From UBA4732 sp963823075 (GTDB taxonomy: Bacteria > Planctomycetota > Planctomycetia > Gemmatales > Gemmataceae), in the NCBI GenBank assembly GCA_963823075.1, contig CAWGKE010000010.1, positions 1 to 64,000 of the forward strand: a stretch of DNA of 64,000 bases, given 5' to 3'. Of this stretch, positions 9,349 through 18,196 are shown piece by piece. The notes under the pieces are model-generated. The model worked only from the letters and a program-made list of their open reading frames with translations, was not told where the DNA came from and did not search any database. Both the position numbers and the translations under genes were made by a program. The stretch's first letter is position 1, and every line of letters begins with the position of its first letter.

Positions 9349-10244
9349 TCACGTGAAGAACGTGCCGCTGGTGGAGTGCGTCGCCCCGGCATTGGTCACG
9401 AAGTTGGTGGCCGTGCAGTAGCAGCCGGCGATCGGCGACGTGGTCAGCGGCGGCAGGAACGGCTCGCCGAACGTGTCCACCGGGTCCGCCGTCGGGACCG
9501 GGCTGACGACCAGCTGTGAGTACACGTCCAGCCCACCCGCCCGGGCGATGACTTCCGGGGAGCTGATGATAGCCGCGATCAGTTGGGAGGGCGTCGTGCC
9601 GTGTTGCAGCTGGTTGACCCAGTTGGCCAGCCCGGCCGGGTCGGGGCGCGGCCCAGGATGGCCTGGTAGGCGGCCGACACCAGGCGCGCGTCGGCCTCGG
9701 GGCTGGTCACGATGTCCAGGGCGACGGCCTGCCACGAGGCCCCGCTCTGCAGGAGCTGATTCCAGCCGTCCAGTTCCGCCTGGGCGCCGAGCCGGCCCAG
9801 CGCCTTGAGATAGACGGAGTTCAGCCAGGGGTAGGCGCTGCCGCCGCTCTGGGCGAAGAACTCGTTGGACGCCAGCATGGCGGCCTGGAACTGGGTTTCC
9901 GGCAGGCCATTCTGGAGCGCGGCGACCCAGACCGACGCTTCCGACGGGGCGGGGACGCGGTCGAGGTAGAGTTGGTAGGCGGCCCGGACGGTATCGTTCA
10001 GATACTCCGGGGCGCTGGTGAAGGCGCCGGCCACCGCCGCGGGACTCAAGCCGTTGAGAGCCTGCGCCGCGCCGTCGTTGATGGAATTCACCCAGCCGGC
10101 CATCTCCGACGCCGCGGGGATGCGGTGCAGCAGATCGACGTAGAGGGCGGTGACGTAGGCCGCGGTCGAGAGGACGCAGCGCTCTTCCAGGGGCTCCAGT
10201 TCCAGGTGGACCGGATGCAAAGGAGACTTCGACGATTGCGGCAC
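9349..10244 (-). pseudogene. DUF4214 secreted protein, copy 3 of 5, one frameshift
   Basis: The start is probably GTG 10244, aligned with the MPQSS start of the other copies; an in-frame ATG at 10274 is possible. The signature LELEPLEERCVLS is present. The spacer after the first unit differs from its neighbours (SINDGAAQALNGLSPAAVAG). The frame breaks near 9645 in a GGGG run, at the same site as one break in copy 1. It then continues GLANWVNQLQHGTTPSQLIAA to the stop at 9349. Repaired length is about 298 residues. Confidence 0.75.
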
Positions 10245-10310
10245 GGTACGGCCTCTGTCCTTGGGGTTGGTCATTGGTGGGACGGTAAGTGACGAGGGGG
10301 TGCGAAAGCC

Positions 10311-11237
10311 TCATGTGAAGGTTCCGGGAGAGGTGTTCCCCGCCCCGGAGCCGGGCGTGAAGTTGGTGGCCGTGCAGTAGCAGCCGGCGATCGGCGACGT
10401 GGTCAGCGGCGGCAGGAAGGGTACGCCAAATGTGTCCACCGGGTCCGCGACCGGGACTGGGCTGACGACAAGCGGCTGATTCACGTCCAGCCCGCCCCCG
10501 CGGGCGATGACTTCGGGTGAGCTGATGATGGCCGCAATCAGCTGCGAGGGGGTCATGCCGTGTTCGAGCTGGCCGACCCAGTTGGCCAACCCCGCCGCGT
10601 CCGGGGCGCGTCCGAGCAGGGCCTGGTAGGCGGCTGACACCAGCCGCGCGTCGGCCTCGGGGCTGGCAACGATGTTCAGGGCGACGACCTGCCGCGAAAC
10701 CCCGCCCTGCAAGAGCTGATTCCAGCCGTCCAGCTCCGCCTGGGCGCCGAGCCGGCCGAGCGCCTTCTGGTAGACGGCGTTCAGCCAGGGGTACGCGCTG
10801 CCGCCGTTCTGGGCGAATAACTCGTTGGAAGCCAGGACGGCGGCCTGGAACTGGGTTTCCGGCAGGCCGTTCTGGAGGGCGGCGACCCAGGGCGCCGCCT
10901 CCGCGGGCGCGGCGGCGCGGTTGAGGTAGAGCTGGTAGGCGGCCTGGACCGTGTCGTTCAGGTATTCCGGACTTGCGGTGAAGGCCGTCGCTGCTTGCAA
11001 CGCCGTCAAGCCCCCATAAGACGCTGCCTGCGACGCCGTCAAGCCGAGAGCGACGCTTTCCGATTCGGAGTTGACGGCCCTCACCCAGCCGGCCATCTCC
11101 GAGGCCGTGGGGACGCGGTGCAGCAGATCGACGTAGAGGGCGGTGACGTAGGCCGCGGTCGAAAGGACGCAGCGGTCTTCCAGGGGCTCCAGCGCCAGAT
11201 GGACGGCGTTGGAGGGGGACGTCGAGGATTGCGGCAT
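10311..11237 (-). CDS. DUF4214 secreted protein, copy 4 of 5, intact
   Basis: This 308-residue copy is uninterrupted and serves as the reference for the array. It has the N-terminal LALEPLEDRCVLS export-type signature (about residues 13-25), four DUF4214 units (YVDLLHRVP, YQLYLNRAA, YQKALGRLG, YQALLGRAP, each with a tryptophan about 13-15 residues later), the LEHGMTPSQLIAAIISSPE block and a proline-rich tail (FLPPLTTSPIAGCYCTATNF) with three cysteines. Export to the cell surface is inferred from the signature, since no classical signal peptide is evident. Confidence 0.85.
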   Translation of the reverse strand: MPQSSTSPSNAVHLALEPLEDRCVLSTAAYVTALYVDLLHRVPTASEMAGWVRAVNSESESVALGLTASQAASYGGLTALQAATAFTASPEYLNDTVQAAYQLYLNRAAAPAEAAPWVAALQNGLPETQFQAAVLASNELFAQNGGSAYPWLNAVYQKALGRLGAQAELDGWNQLLQGGVSRQVVALNIVASPEADARLVSAAYQALLGRAPDAAGLANWVGQLEHGMTPSQLIAAIISSPEVIARGGGLDVNQPLVVSPVPVADPVDTFGVPFLPPLTTSPIAGCYCTATNFTPGSGAGNTSPGTFT

Positions 11238-11689
11238 GGCGAGGCCTCGTTCGGGGTTGCGGATCGCGGCGTCCTGGCCGGACGGTGAAACCTGGACCTC
11301 TTCCGTGAAAGGCCGTGAGGCGGGCAGGGGGTGGGATTCAGCCCTCTGGCGATCGGGTATTGCAAACGCCTTGCCAATCCGCCGGGACGGATATTTCGAC
11401 TGCCTTTATGGCTCGTTACGGCCCGCTATTCCAGCCATTGCTGAAGAAAATGGGCCGGAAAAGCGCGGTCTCTGATGCTCCCGGCCTCGGCCGCGGAAGC
11501 GCGCGGGCAGGTTTCGCGCCGCCTGATGGTCAAGGTTGCGTCGCGGCGGCCAAATTCCGCCCGGAGCGCGCGGAAAATTCATTCATTTGAGAGGGGACGT
11601 GATATAAAGGGCCGGCGGCGCGAGCAAGGGGAGCCGTCCCCCTTGCTCGCGCCGCCGGCCGATCATCCGGGACGATCCCGACGGGAGCG
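11238..11689. other. intergenic region between DUF4214 copies 4 and 5
   Basis: About 450 bases separate copy 4 from copy 5. Apart from the terminator-like hairpin at 11610-11660 (listed separately), no gene is supported. It must hold the promoter of copy 4 on the minus strand, but no clear -35/-10 pair was found. Confidence 0.5.
11610..11660 (-). terminator. 22-bp perfect hairpin downstream of DUF4214 copy 5
   Basis: Arms 11610-11631 and 11639-11660 are exact reverse complements (core GGCGGCGCGAGCAAGGGG) with a 7-base loop. Read on the minus strand, the stem lies 30 bases after the stop of copy 5 and is followed by TTTATAT, so it fits a rho-independent terminator. Confidence 0.7.
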
Positions 11690-12598
11690 CTAGGAACCCG
11701 ACCCGCCGCCGGAGAAACCGCCGCCGGAGAAGCCGCCGGACGAACCGCCGCAACTGCAGCCGCCGCCAGTGAAGCCGCCGGTGAAACCCCCGGTGAAGCC
11801 GCTGGTGAAGCCGCCGACCGGAAACACTCCGATCGGCGGAAGGAACGGCTCGCCGAAGGTGTCGATGGGGACCGGCCGGCGAACCGGCTGCACGGGCGTG
11901 TCCAGCCCGCCCTCTTGTGCGATGAGTTCCGACGAGCTGGCGAGAGCGGCGAGCAGCTGGGAGGGCGTCATGCCGTGTTCCAGCTGGCTGATCCAGGCGG
12001 CCAGCCCGGCCGGGTCGGCAGGGCGTCCGAGGATGGCCTGGTAGGCGGCCTCGACCAGCCGGGTGTCGGCCTCGGGGCTGGTCACGATGGCCAGCGCCAC
12101 GGCCTGTCGGGACAACCCGCTCTGCAAAGCCTGGTTCCAGCCGGCCACTTCAGAGGGCGCGGCCGGCCGCCCCAGCGCCTTCTGATAGACGGCGCTGATC
12201 CACGAGCTGGAGTTGCCGCCGTGCGCGATGAAGAACTCGTCGGAAGCGAGGATGGCGGCTTGCAGCTGCGTCCCTGGCAGGCCGTTCTGGAGCGCGGCGA
12301 CCCAGGGGGCCGCTTCCGAGGGCGCGGCCGGGCGGTTCAGGTAAAGTTGGTACGAGGCCTGGACGACGTCGTTCAGGTATTCTGGGCTGTTGGTGAAAGC
12401 GGTTGCGACGGCCGTCGGGCTCGTGCCGTTGTTGATGGCGTTCACCCAGGGGGCGACTTCCGACGCCTGGGGGACTCGGTGCAGCAGATCGACATAGAGC
12501 GTACCGACGTAGGCCGCGGTCGAAAGGACGCAGCGGTCTTCTAAAGGCTCCAGCTCCAGATGGACGGAATGCGAAGCGGAAGGCGAGGAGCGCGACAT
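11690..12598 (-). CDS. DUF4214 secreted protein, copy 5 of 5, with glycine-rich tail
   Basis: ATG 12598 is chosen (MSRSSPSASHS, GGAGAA site 7 bases upstream) over the longer frame. The 302-residue product carries LELEPLEDRCVLS and four DUF4214 units (YVDLLHRVP, YQLYLNRPA, YQKALGRPA, YQAILGRPA). It is the most diverged member: after the shared DTFGEPFLPP block it ends in a glycine/phenylalanine/serine-rich tail (GGFTGGFTGG, then GGGFSGGGSGS) containing a CSC motif. It appears to be the outlier of the array and the first transcribed gene. Confidence 0.85.
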   Translation of the reverse strand: MSRSSPSASHSVHLELEPLEDRCVLSTAAYVGTLYVDLLHRVPQASEVAPWVNAINNGTSPTAVATAFTNSPEYLNDVVQASYQLYLNRPAAPSEAAPWVAALQNGLPGTQLQAAILASDEFFIAHGGNSSSWISAVYQKALGRPAAPSEVAGWNQALQSGLSRQAVALAIVTSPEADTRLVEAAYQAILGRPADPAGLAAWISQLEHGMTPSQLLAALASSSELIAQEGGLDTPVQPVRRPVPIDTFGEPFLPPIGVFPVGGFTSGFTGGFTGGFTGGGCSCGGSSGGFSGGGFSGGGSGS

Positions 12599-13209
12599 GG
12601 TGAGTTCTCCGCCGTTCAGTGCTTGCTCGTCGAAGCGTTCCATGCCGGGCGGCGAGCCTGATTTACCTCCTGGTATCAGCCTGAAGCGGTGATATTGGGA
12701 TGAGAGAGATTGCTTGCCTTGCAATCGGAACTTTCCCTCTCCATGCAAATCCGCTGCCGATCGGCGAGCCGAGCGTCCATCTCTCTATGCGGCTGGTTGC
12801 GGTCTGGCGAGACCGGATCGTCGTGGCCGGAATCGCCGCGTCGGAATGGTCAATCTCTGGCCCACACGCGCAGAGTTTGGCCCGCCCCTGTTCTTGGGCG
12901 GCAGGGCCGGAATGGGGGACGGCACGGCGGGCCGCCGGGAACCTGCTTGTGACAAAGGCGCAGAGGGCAAAAAGAACGGGAGTACATGGGCAGGACACCA
13001 CGGGGAACGTCGCCGGTGACGTGTTGGTGTTTCGGGATGCGACCGAGCGCAGGCGGGCGGAACGGGCGGATCGCAGCCGTCCGCGGCGACCGTCCGGACT
13101 TTCCTGGAGACACAAGCCAGGCTCGACCTGACCTGCACGGCGGTCGGGCCCGCCGCCGCTGTGCCGCCGCCTCCCAAATCGGGAGGGACGCACATTCCAT
13201 CAGGCGCTC
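12599..13209. other. intergenic region upstream of DUF4214 copy 5 and the exporter operon
   Basis: About 600 bases between divergent transcription units. Apart from the short kinase-like fragment at 12994-13074, neither strand holds a supported gene. Confidence 0.4.
12994..13074 (+). pseudogene. PAS-domain tail fragment of a sensor kinase
   Basis: The plus frame reads DTTGNVAGDVLVFRDATERR followed by RAERAD. This closely matches the end of PAS domains just before the HisKA helix in planctomycete sensor kinases (typical text GxVLVFRDVTERRRAE). Nothing kinase-like precedes or follows it, so only about 25 residues survive. It is the second kinase remnant in the window after 1111-1608. Confidence 0.45.
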
Positions 13210-13238
13210 TTGACAATCAAACGTTTGTTTGATACGAA
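13210..13238 (+). promoter_or_regulatory. sigma-70-type promoter of the exporter operon
   Basis: A consensus -35 box TTGACA (13210-13215) is followed by a 17-base spacer and a -10-like TACGAA (13233-13238), about 45 bases before the TetR-family start. The spacer is almost entirely the palindrome listed next, so repressor binding would block polymerase. Confidence 0.7.
13216..13233. promoter_or_regulatory. palindromic operator for the TetR-family regulator
   Basis: ATCAAAC-GTTT-GTTTGAT is a perfect 7-4-7 palindrome filling the -35/-10 spacer of the promoter upstream of the TetR-family gene. Its position and symmetry are what is expected for autoregulation by a TetR dimer. Binding is inferred, not shown. 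Confidence 0.7.
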
Positions 13239-13281
13239 TGATTGAGATGATTGCTTCGCGCGCCCGTTTGGGGGGGGAGAG

Positions 13282-13935
13282 ATGACAATGTCGTCGCCGG
13301 ACGACCCGCGACAGAGGCTGCTGGAAACCGCGGGACAGATCTTTGCCGAGAAAGGCTTCGACGGCGCCACGGTGCGCGAGATCTGCCGCCGCGCCGGCGT
13401 CAACATCGCCGCGGTGAATTACTACTTCCGCGACAAGGAGCAGCTTTACGTTGAGGCGGTGAAGGGCGCCGCCTGCGGCTCGCTGGAGACGACGCCTCTG
13501 CCGGCCTGGCCGCCGGGCACATCGCCGGCCGTCAAGCTGCGCGACTTCATCCGCGTGATGGTCGGCCGGCTGCTGGATCCCGACAAGCCCGCCTGGCACG
13601 CGCGACTCATGATGCGCGAGTTGACCGAGCCGACCCGCGCCTGCGCCGAGTGGGTTGAGGAATACGTGCGGCCGCACGCCACGGTCCTCAAGAGCATCCT
13701 GGCGGAAATCCTGCCGGCCGGGTCGCCGGATTTTCAGCGCTTCTTGACGGGCTTCAGCGTCATGGGTCAGTGCCTCTTCTACATGCACTGCAAGCCGGTG
13801 GTGCGGCTGCTCCTGGGCGACGATTACGGCCGCGTCACCCCGGAGGTCGTGGCCGACCATGTTGCGGAGTTCAGCCTGGCCGCGTTGGGTCTGAAGGCGC
13901 CGCGCAAGGCCGAGCGCGTCGGGCGGAAGGGGTGA
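13282..13935 (+). CDS. TetR/AcrR-family regulator (CecR-like)
   Basis: A 217-residue protein. ATG 13282 follows a GGGGGGGAGAG site; ATG 13288 is an alternative. Residues about 10-55 are a TetR DNA-binding domain (RLLETAGQIFAEKGFDGATV, then EICRRAGVNIAAVNYYFRDK, with the YYxF-K signature). The C-terminal half (FLTGFSVMGQCLFYMHCKPV) resembles the DUF1956/CecR-type ligand domain. In E. coli the CecR regulator sits with an HlyD protein, an ABC ATPase and two permeases; the same set follows here. It probably represses its own operon through the palindrome at 13216-13233 and responds to an exported toxic compound. Confidence 0.9.
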   Translation: MTMSSPDDPRQRLLETAGQIFAEKGFDGATVREICRRAGVNIAAVNYYFRDKEQLYVEAVKGAACGSLETTPLPAWPPGTSPAVKLRDFIRVMVGRLLDPDKPAWHARLMMRELTEPTRACAEWVEEYVRPHATVLKSILAEILPAGSPDFQRFLTGFSVMGQCLFYMHCKPVVRLLLGDDYGRVTPEVVADHVAEFSLAALGLKAPRKAERVGRKG

Positions 13936-13939
13936 CGCC

Positions 13940-15081
13940 GTGACCTGGATTGCCCTCAAAATGCTGACCGGCAACCGCGCCAAGTACTATGCGATCATCT
14001 TCGGCATCTCCTTCGCCTGCATGTTGATGACGCAGCAGTCGTCGATCTTCGTCGGCCTGATGCGGAACACGAGCAGCCAGATCCGCGACATCCAGGGCGC
14101 CGACGTTTGGGTCATGGACCCCAGCGTCCAGTTCATCGAGGACGTGACGCCGCTCACCGAGAACGACCTTTACCGCGTCCGCGGCGTCCCCGGCGTGAAG
14201 TGGGCCGTGGTGCTGTTCAAGGCGATGGCGACGGCCCAGATGACGAGCGGCCATTTCAAGAACTTCAGCGTCATCGGCCTGGACGATCAGACGCTGGTCG
14301 GCGCCCCGCGGAGATGCTGATTGGCTCGGTCGGCGACCTGCGGCGGCCCGACGCGGTGATCCTCGACGAGCGCGGCTTCCAGTTCCTCTTCCCCGGCGAA
14401 CCGCTGCGGGTCGGCTGGACGGTCGAGATGAACGACCGGCGCGCGCTGGTCGTCGGCATCTGCAAAAGCTCGCCGAGTTTTCAGACCTATCCGGTCGCCT
14501 ATACCCCTTACAGCCGGGCGATCTTCTACGCCCCGCAGGAGCGGCGCTTCCTGTCGTTCATCCTGGCGCAGGGCGAGCCGGGCGTGCCGGTGGAAGAGGT
14601 GTGCGACCGCATCCAGAAGCGGACGGGGTTGATGGCTCTGTCCGGCCCCGGCTTCATGTGGCGGACGATCAACTACTACCTGCAGCGAACCGGCATCCCG
14701 GTGAACTTCGGCATCACGGTGCTGCTCGGCTTCATCATCGGCGCGGCCATCGCCGGCCAGACGTTTTACCTGTTCACGCTGGACAATCTCAAGCAGTTCG
14801 GCGCCCTCAAGGCGATGGGCGTTACGAACCGGCGGATCGTCGGCATGGTGCTGATCCAGGCGCTGGTGGTCGGCGTCCTCGGCTACGCCATCGGCATCGG
14901 CCTGGCGTCGATCCTGGAAGAAGTGCTGATGGCGCGCATCAAGGGCATTCCGCCGGCGATGTTCATGGCCTGGCCGATCCCGGTGGGCACGGCCGTGGCC
15001 GCCTCCGTGATCGTGGCGGCGTCGGCTCTGGCGAGCCTGCGGCGCGTGCTGACGCTGGAACCGGCTTCGGTGTTTCGATGA
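13940..15081 (+). pseudogene. FtsX-like ABC permease (DevC type), first copy, frameshifted
   Basis: GTG 13940 is chosen because MTWIALKMLTGNRAKYYAII aligns with the start of the next gene; it lies 4 bases after the regulator's stop. The product is about 380 residues, with one N-terminal membrane helix, a large periplasmic domain (IQGADVWVMDPSVQFIED) and three C-terminal helices (ITVLLGFIIGAAIAGQTFYL onward). The frame breaks at about 14305-14311: GCCCCGCGGAG needs one more C to give the expected GAPPEMLIGSV. Either a sequencing slip or a real mutation; the rest of the gene is fully conserved, which favours the former. Confidence 0.8.
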
Positions 15082-15091
15082 GGGGCGTCCC

Positions 15092-16282
15092 ATGACCTGG
15101 ATCGCGCTCAAAATGCTGACCGGCGACCGGGCCAAGTACGTCGGCATCATCGCCGGCGTCACCTTCGCCGCCCTGCTGATCGCCCAGCAGGCGTCGATCG
15201 GCTGCGGCCTCCTGCTGCGCACTACTTCGACGATTCAAGACATCGCCGACGTGGATGTTTGGGTGATGGACCGCGACAACGAGTTCATCGACGAATTGAA
15301 GCCGCTCACCGACGACGACCTCTATCGCATCCAGGGCGTGCCCGGCGTCGAGTGGGCCGTGCCCTTCTACAAGGGGCAGGGCCGCGTCAAGCTCGACGCC
15401 GGCGACCCCAGGGGCGCCGGCCTCTACCAGCAGGTCGTCGTCCTCGGCCTCGACGACGCCACGCTCGTCGGGGCGCCGCAAACGATGGTCGTCGGCGCGC
15501 TGGCCGACCTCCGCATTCCCGACGCCGTGATTATGGACGAGAACGGTTATAAATACCTCTGGCCGAAGGAGCCGGTTCGCGCCGGCCGGGTCTTCGAGAT
15601 GAACGACCACCGGGCCGTCGTCGTCGGGATCTGCAAGGCGTCCGACACCTTCCAGACATTCCCGATTCTCTACACGCGCTACAACCAGGCCGTGCAGTTC
15701 ATCCCGCAGGCGCGGCACGTCCTGTCGGCCGTCTTCGTCCACCCCGCGCCGGGGCAGGACGTACACGCCGTCTGCCGCCGCATCGAGGAGCAGACGCGCA
15801 CGCGCGCCGATCAACCCGGCGACGGCAAGCCGCGCCTCAAGGCCCTGACGCGCGAGGAATTCATGTGGCTCACGCTGTCGTACTTCATGCGCCGCACCGG
15901 CATCATCATGAACTTCACGATCACGGTGTCGCTCGGCTTCGTCGTCGGCTGCGCCATCGCCGGCCAGACGTTCTACACGTTCACGCTGGAGAACCTCAAC
16001 CAGTTCGGATCGCTCAAGGCGATGGGCGTGAGCAACGGACGCATCGTTGGCATGGTGCTGACCCAGGCGTCGGTCGTCGGGCTGATCGGCTACTGCCTCG
16101 GCGTGGGGCTGGCCGCGCTGTTCGGCGAGACGGTGCCGCACTTCAGCCGGCTGGCGTTCTACATGCCGTGGCAGGTGCTGCTCGGCACGGCCGGCGCGGT
16201 CGGGCTGATCGTGGTTCTGTCGAGCCTGTTGAGCATCCGCAAAGTGCTGTTCCTGGAGCCGGCGGTCGTGTTTCGGGGGTGA
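15092..16282 (+). CDS. FtsX-like ABC permease (DevC type), second copy
   Basis: A 396-residue protein starting at ATG 15092, 10 bases after the first permease. The two are full-length paralogues (MTWIALKMLTG-RAKY; DVWVMD; GLDDATLVGAP; TFYTFTLENLNQFGSLKAMG). It has an N-terminal helix, a MacB/FtsX-type periplasmic domain and three C-terminal helices ending in SIRKVLFLEPAVVFRG. The QFG-LKAMG loop is the coupling segment that contacts the ATPase. With the first copy it probably forms a heterodimeric channel in the inner membrane. Confidence 0.9.
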   Translation: MTWIALKMLTGDRAKYVGIIAGVTFAALLIAQQASIGCGLLLRTTSTIQDIADVDVWVMDRDNEFIDELKPLTDDDLYRIQGVPGVEWAVPFYKGQGRVKLDAGDPRGAGLYQQVVVLGLDDATLVGAPQTMVVGALADLRIPDAVIMDENGYKYLWPKEPVRAGRVFEMNDHRAVVVGICKASDTFQTFPILYTRYNQAVQFIPQARHVLSAVFVHPAPGQDVHAVCRRIEEQTRTRADQPGDGKPRLKALTREEFMWLTLSYFMRRTGIIMNFTITVSLGFVVGCAIAGQTFYTFTLENLNQFGSLKAMGVSNGRIVGMVLTQASVVGLIGYCLGVGLAALFGETVPHFSRLAFYMPWQVLLGTAGAVGLIVVLSSLLSIRKVLFLEPAVVFRG

Positions 16283-16284
16283 CC

Positions 16285-17063
<779 letters not shown>

Positions 17064-17067
<4 letters not shown>

Positions 17068-18035
17068 GAAAATGGATCGGCCGGTTCTTCGTCCCCGTCC
17101 TGGCGGCGGCCATGCTGGCCTTCGCCGTGATCCACGTCGTCCGGGCGCAGCAGACGCCGCCCAAGCCGCCGCCGCCGGTCGAGCCGTCGCGGACGCCGTT
17201 CGGCAAGACGGTCGCGGGGGCCGGCATTGTGGAGCCGGCCAACGAGGCCAGCGGCACGTCGGCCGTGTCGGTCGGCTCGCAGGAGGCGGGCGTCGTCGTC
17301 GCGGTCCCCGTGAAGATCGGCCAGGAGGTGAAGACCGGCGACGTGCTGGTCGAGATCGACTCCCGCATCTACGCGGCCCAGGTGGCGCAGCGCGTCGCCT
17401 CGCTGAGCGCCGCGCGGGCCGCCCTCGTCCAGACCCAGACCCAGCAACACCTCGCCGAAGACACGTATCAGCGCGACGCGGCCTCCCCGGCGGCGACGAC
17501 CAATCAGCAGCTCACGCAGGACCGGGACAACGCCGAAGTGGCGGCCGCGGCGGTCAAGTCCGCCGAGGCCAACATCGAGTTGGCCCGCGCCAACCTCGAC
17601 GAAGCCCGCGCGAACCTCGACCTCTGCACCGTCCGGGCGCCGTCGGCCGGGACCATTCTCCAGGTCAACGTGCGGCCCGGCGAGTACGTCTCCGTCTTTG
17701 GCGGCGCTAGCATGATCCTGATGGGCGACTTGCACACCCTGCACGTCCGGGTGGACATCGACGAGCATGACGTGCCGCGCTTCCGCGAAGGGGCGCCGGC
17801 GCGGGCCAGCCTGCGCGGCACGCCGGAGACGTCATACCCGCTGAAGTTCGTGCGGGTTGAACCCTATGTCGTACCGAAAAAGTCGCTGACCGGCGACAAC
17901 ACCGAGCGGGTGGACACGCGCGTCCTCCAGGCGATCTACGACCTGGACGTGAAGGACCGGCCGATCTACGTCGGCCAGCAGATGGACGTGTTCATCGACG
18001 CGGGCGATTCCGAGGCCGCGAAGGCGGCCCTGTAG
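17064..18035 (+). CDS. HlyD-family periplasmic adaptor (DevB type)
   Basis: A 323-residue protein whose ATG overlaps the ATPase stop (ATGA). It has an N-terminal membrane anchor (FFVPVLAAAMLAFAVIHVVR, about 5-28), a lipoyl half (VPVKIGQEVKTGDVLVEIDS, about 75-95), a coiled-coil hairpin (about 105-185, rich in QT and EANIELARANLDEARANLD), the second half (VRAPSAGTILQVNVRPGEYV) and a beta-barrel. It would link the inner-membrane ABC unit to the outer layers. Its TAG stop lies inside the hairpin repeat at 18031-18083. Confidence 0.9.
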
Positions 18036-18083
18036 CACAAGCTTCAGCTTGTGCCGATCGCACAAGCTGAAGCTTGTGCTACA
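18031..18083. repeat. perfect 23-bp inverted repeat, hairpin family D
   Basis: Arms 18031-18053 and 18061-18083 (core GCACAAGCTTCAGCTTGTG) are exact reverse complements with a 7-base loop, and each arm is itself palindromic. It overlaps the stop codon of the HlyD-type gene. It lies between convergent genes and could end transcription in both directions. Confidence 0.85.
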
Positions 18084-18122
18084 GGGGCGCCGGCCCCGCC
18101 AAAGCCATTTACCAGACGGAGC

Positions 18123-18182
18123 ACTAACCCGAAGCGCAAGCGAGGCGTTGCACGCAACGCCTCGCTTGCGCTTCGGGTTAGT
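18123..18182. repeat. perfect 28-bp inverted repeat, hairpin family C
   Basis: Arms 18123-18150 and 18155-18182 are exact reverse complements (core AACCCGAAGCGCAAGCGAGG) with a 4-base loop. It sits 14 bases from the end of the minus-strand gene. Its wording is related to the repeats at 33690-33729 and 39494-39545. Confidence 0.85.
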
Positions 18183-18196
18183 AAATGCGCCGCGAC

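Noticed and set aside
7350..12598. The repeated text of the DUF4214 region as a possible CRISPR array
   Set aside because: The repeats are whole coding genes of about 900 bases, not short repeats with unique spacers.
12700..13131. A 143-residue plus-strand open frame upstream of the TetR gene
   Set aside because: Only the short PAS-like fragment is family-like. The rest has no recognisable composition or ribosome site.
13940..15081. Programmed ribosomal frameshifting as the reason for the broken permease and other genes
   Set aside because: No slippery heptamer with a downstream structure was seen, the breaks occur in unrelated gene families, and they cluster in G/C runs.
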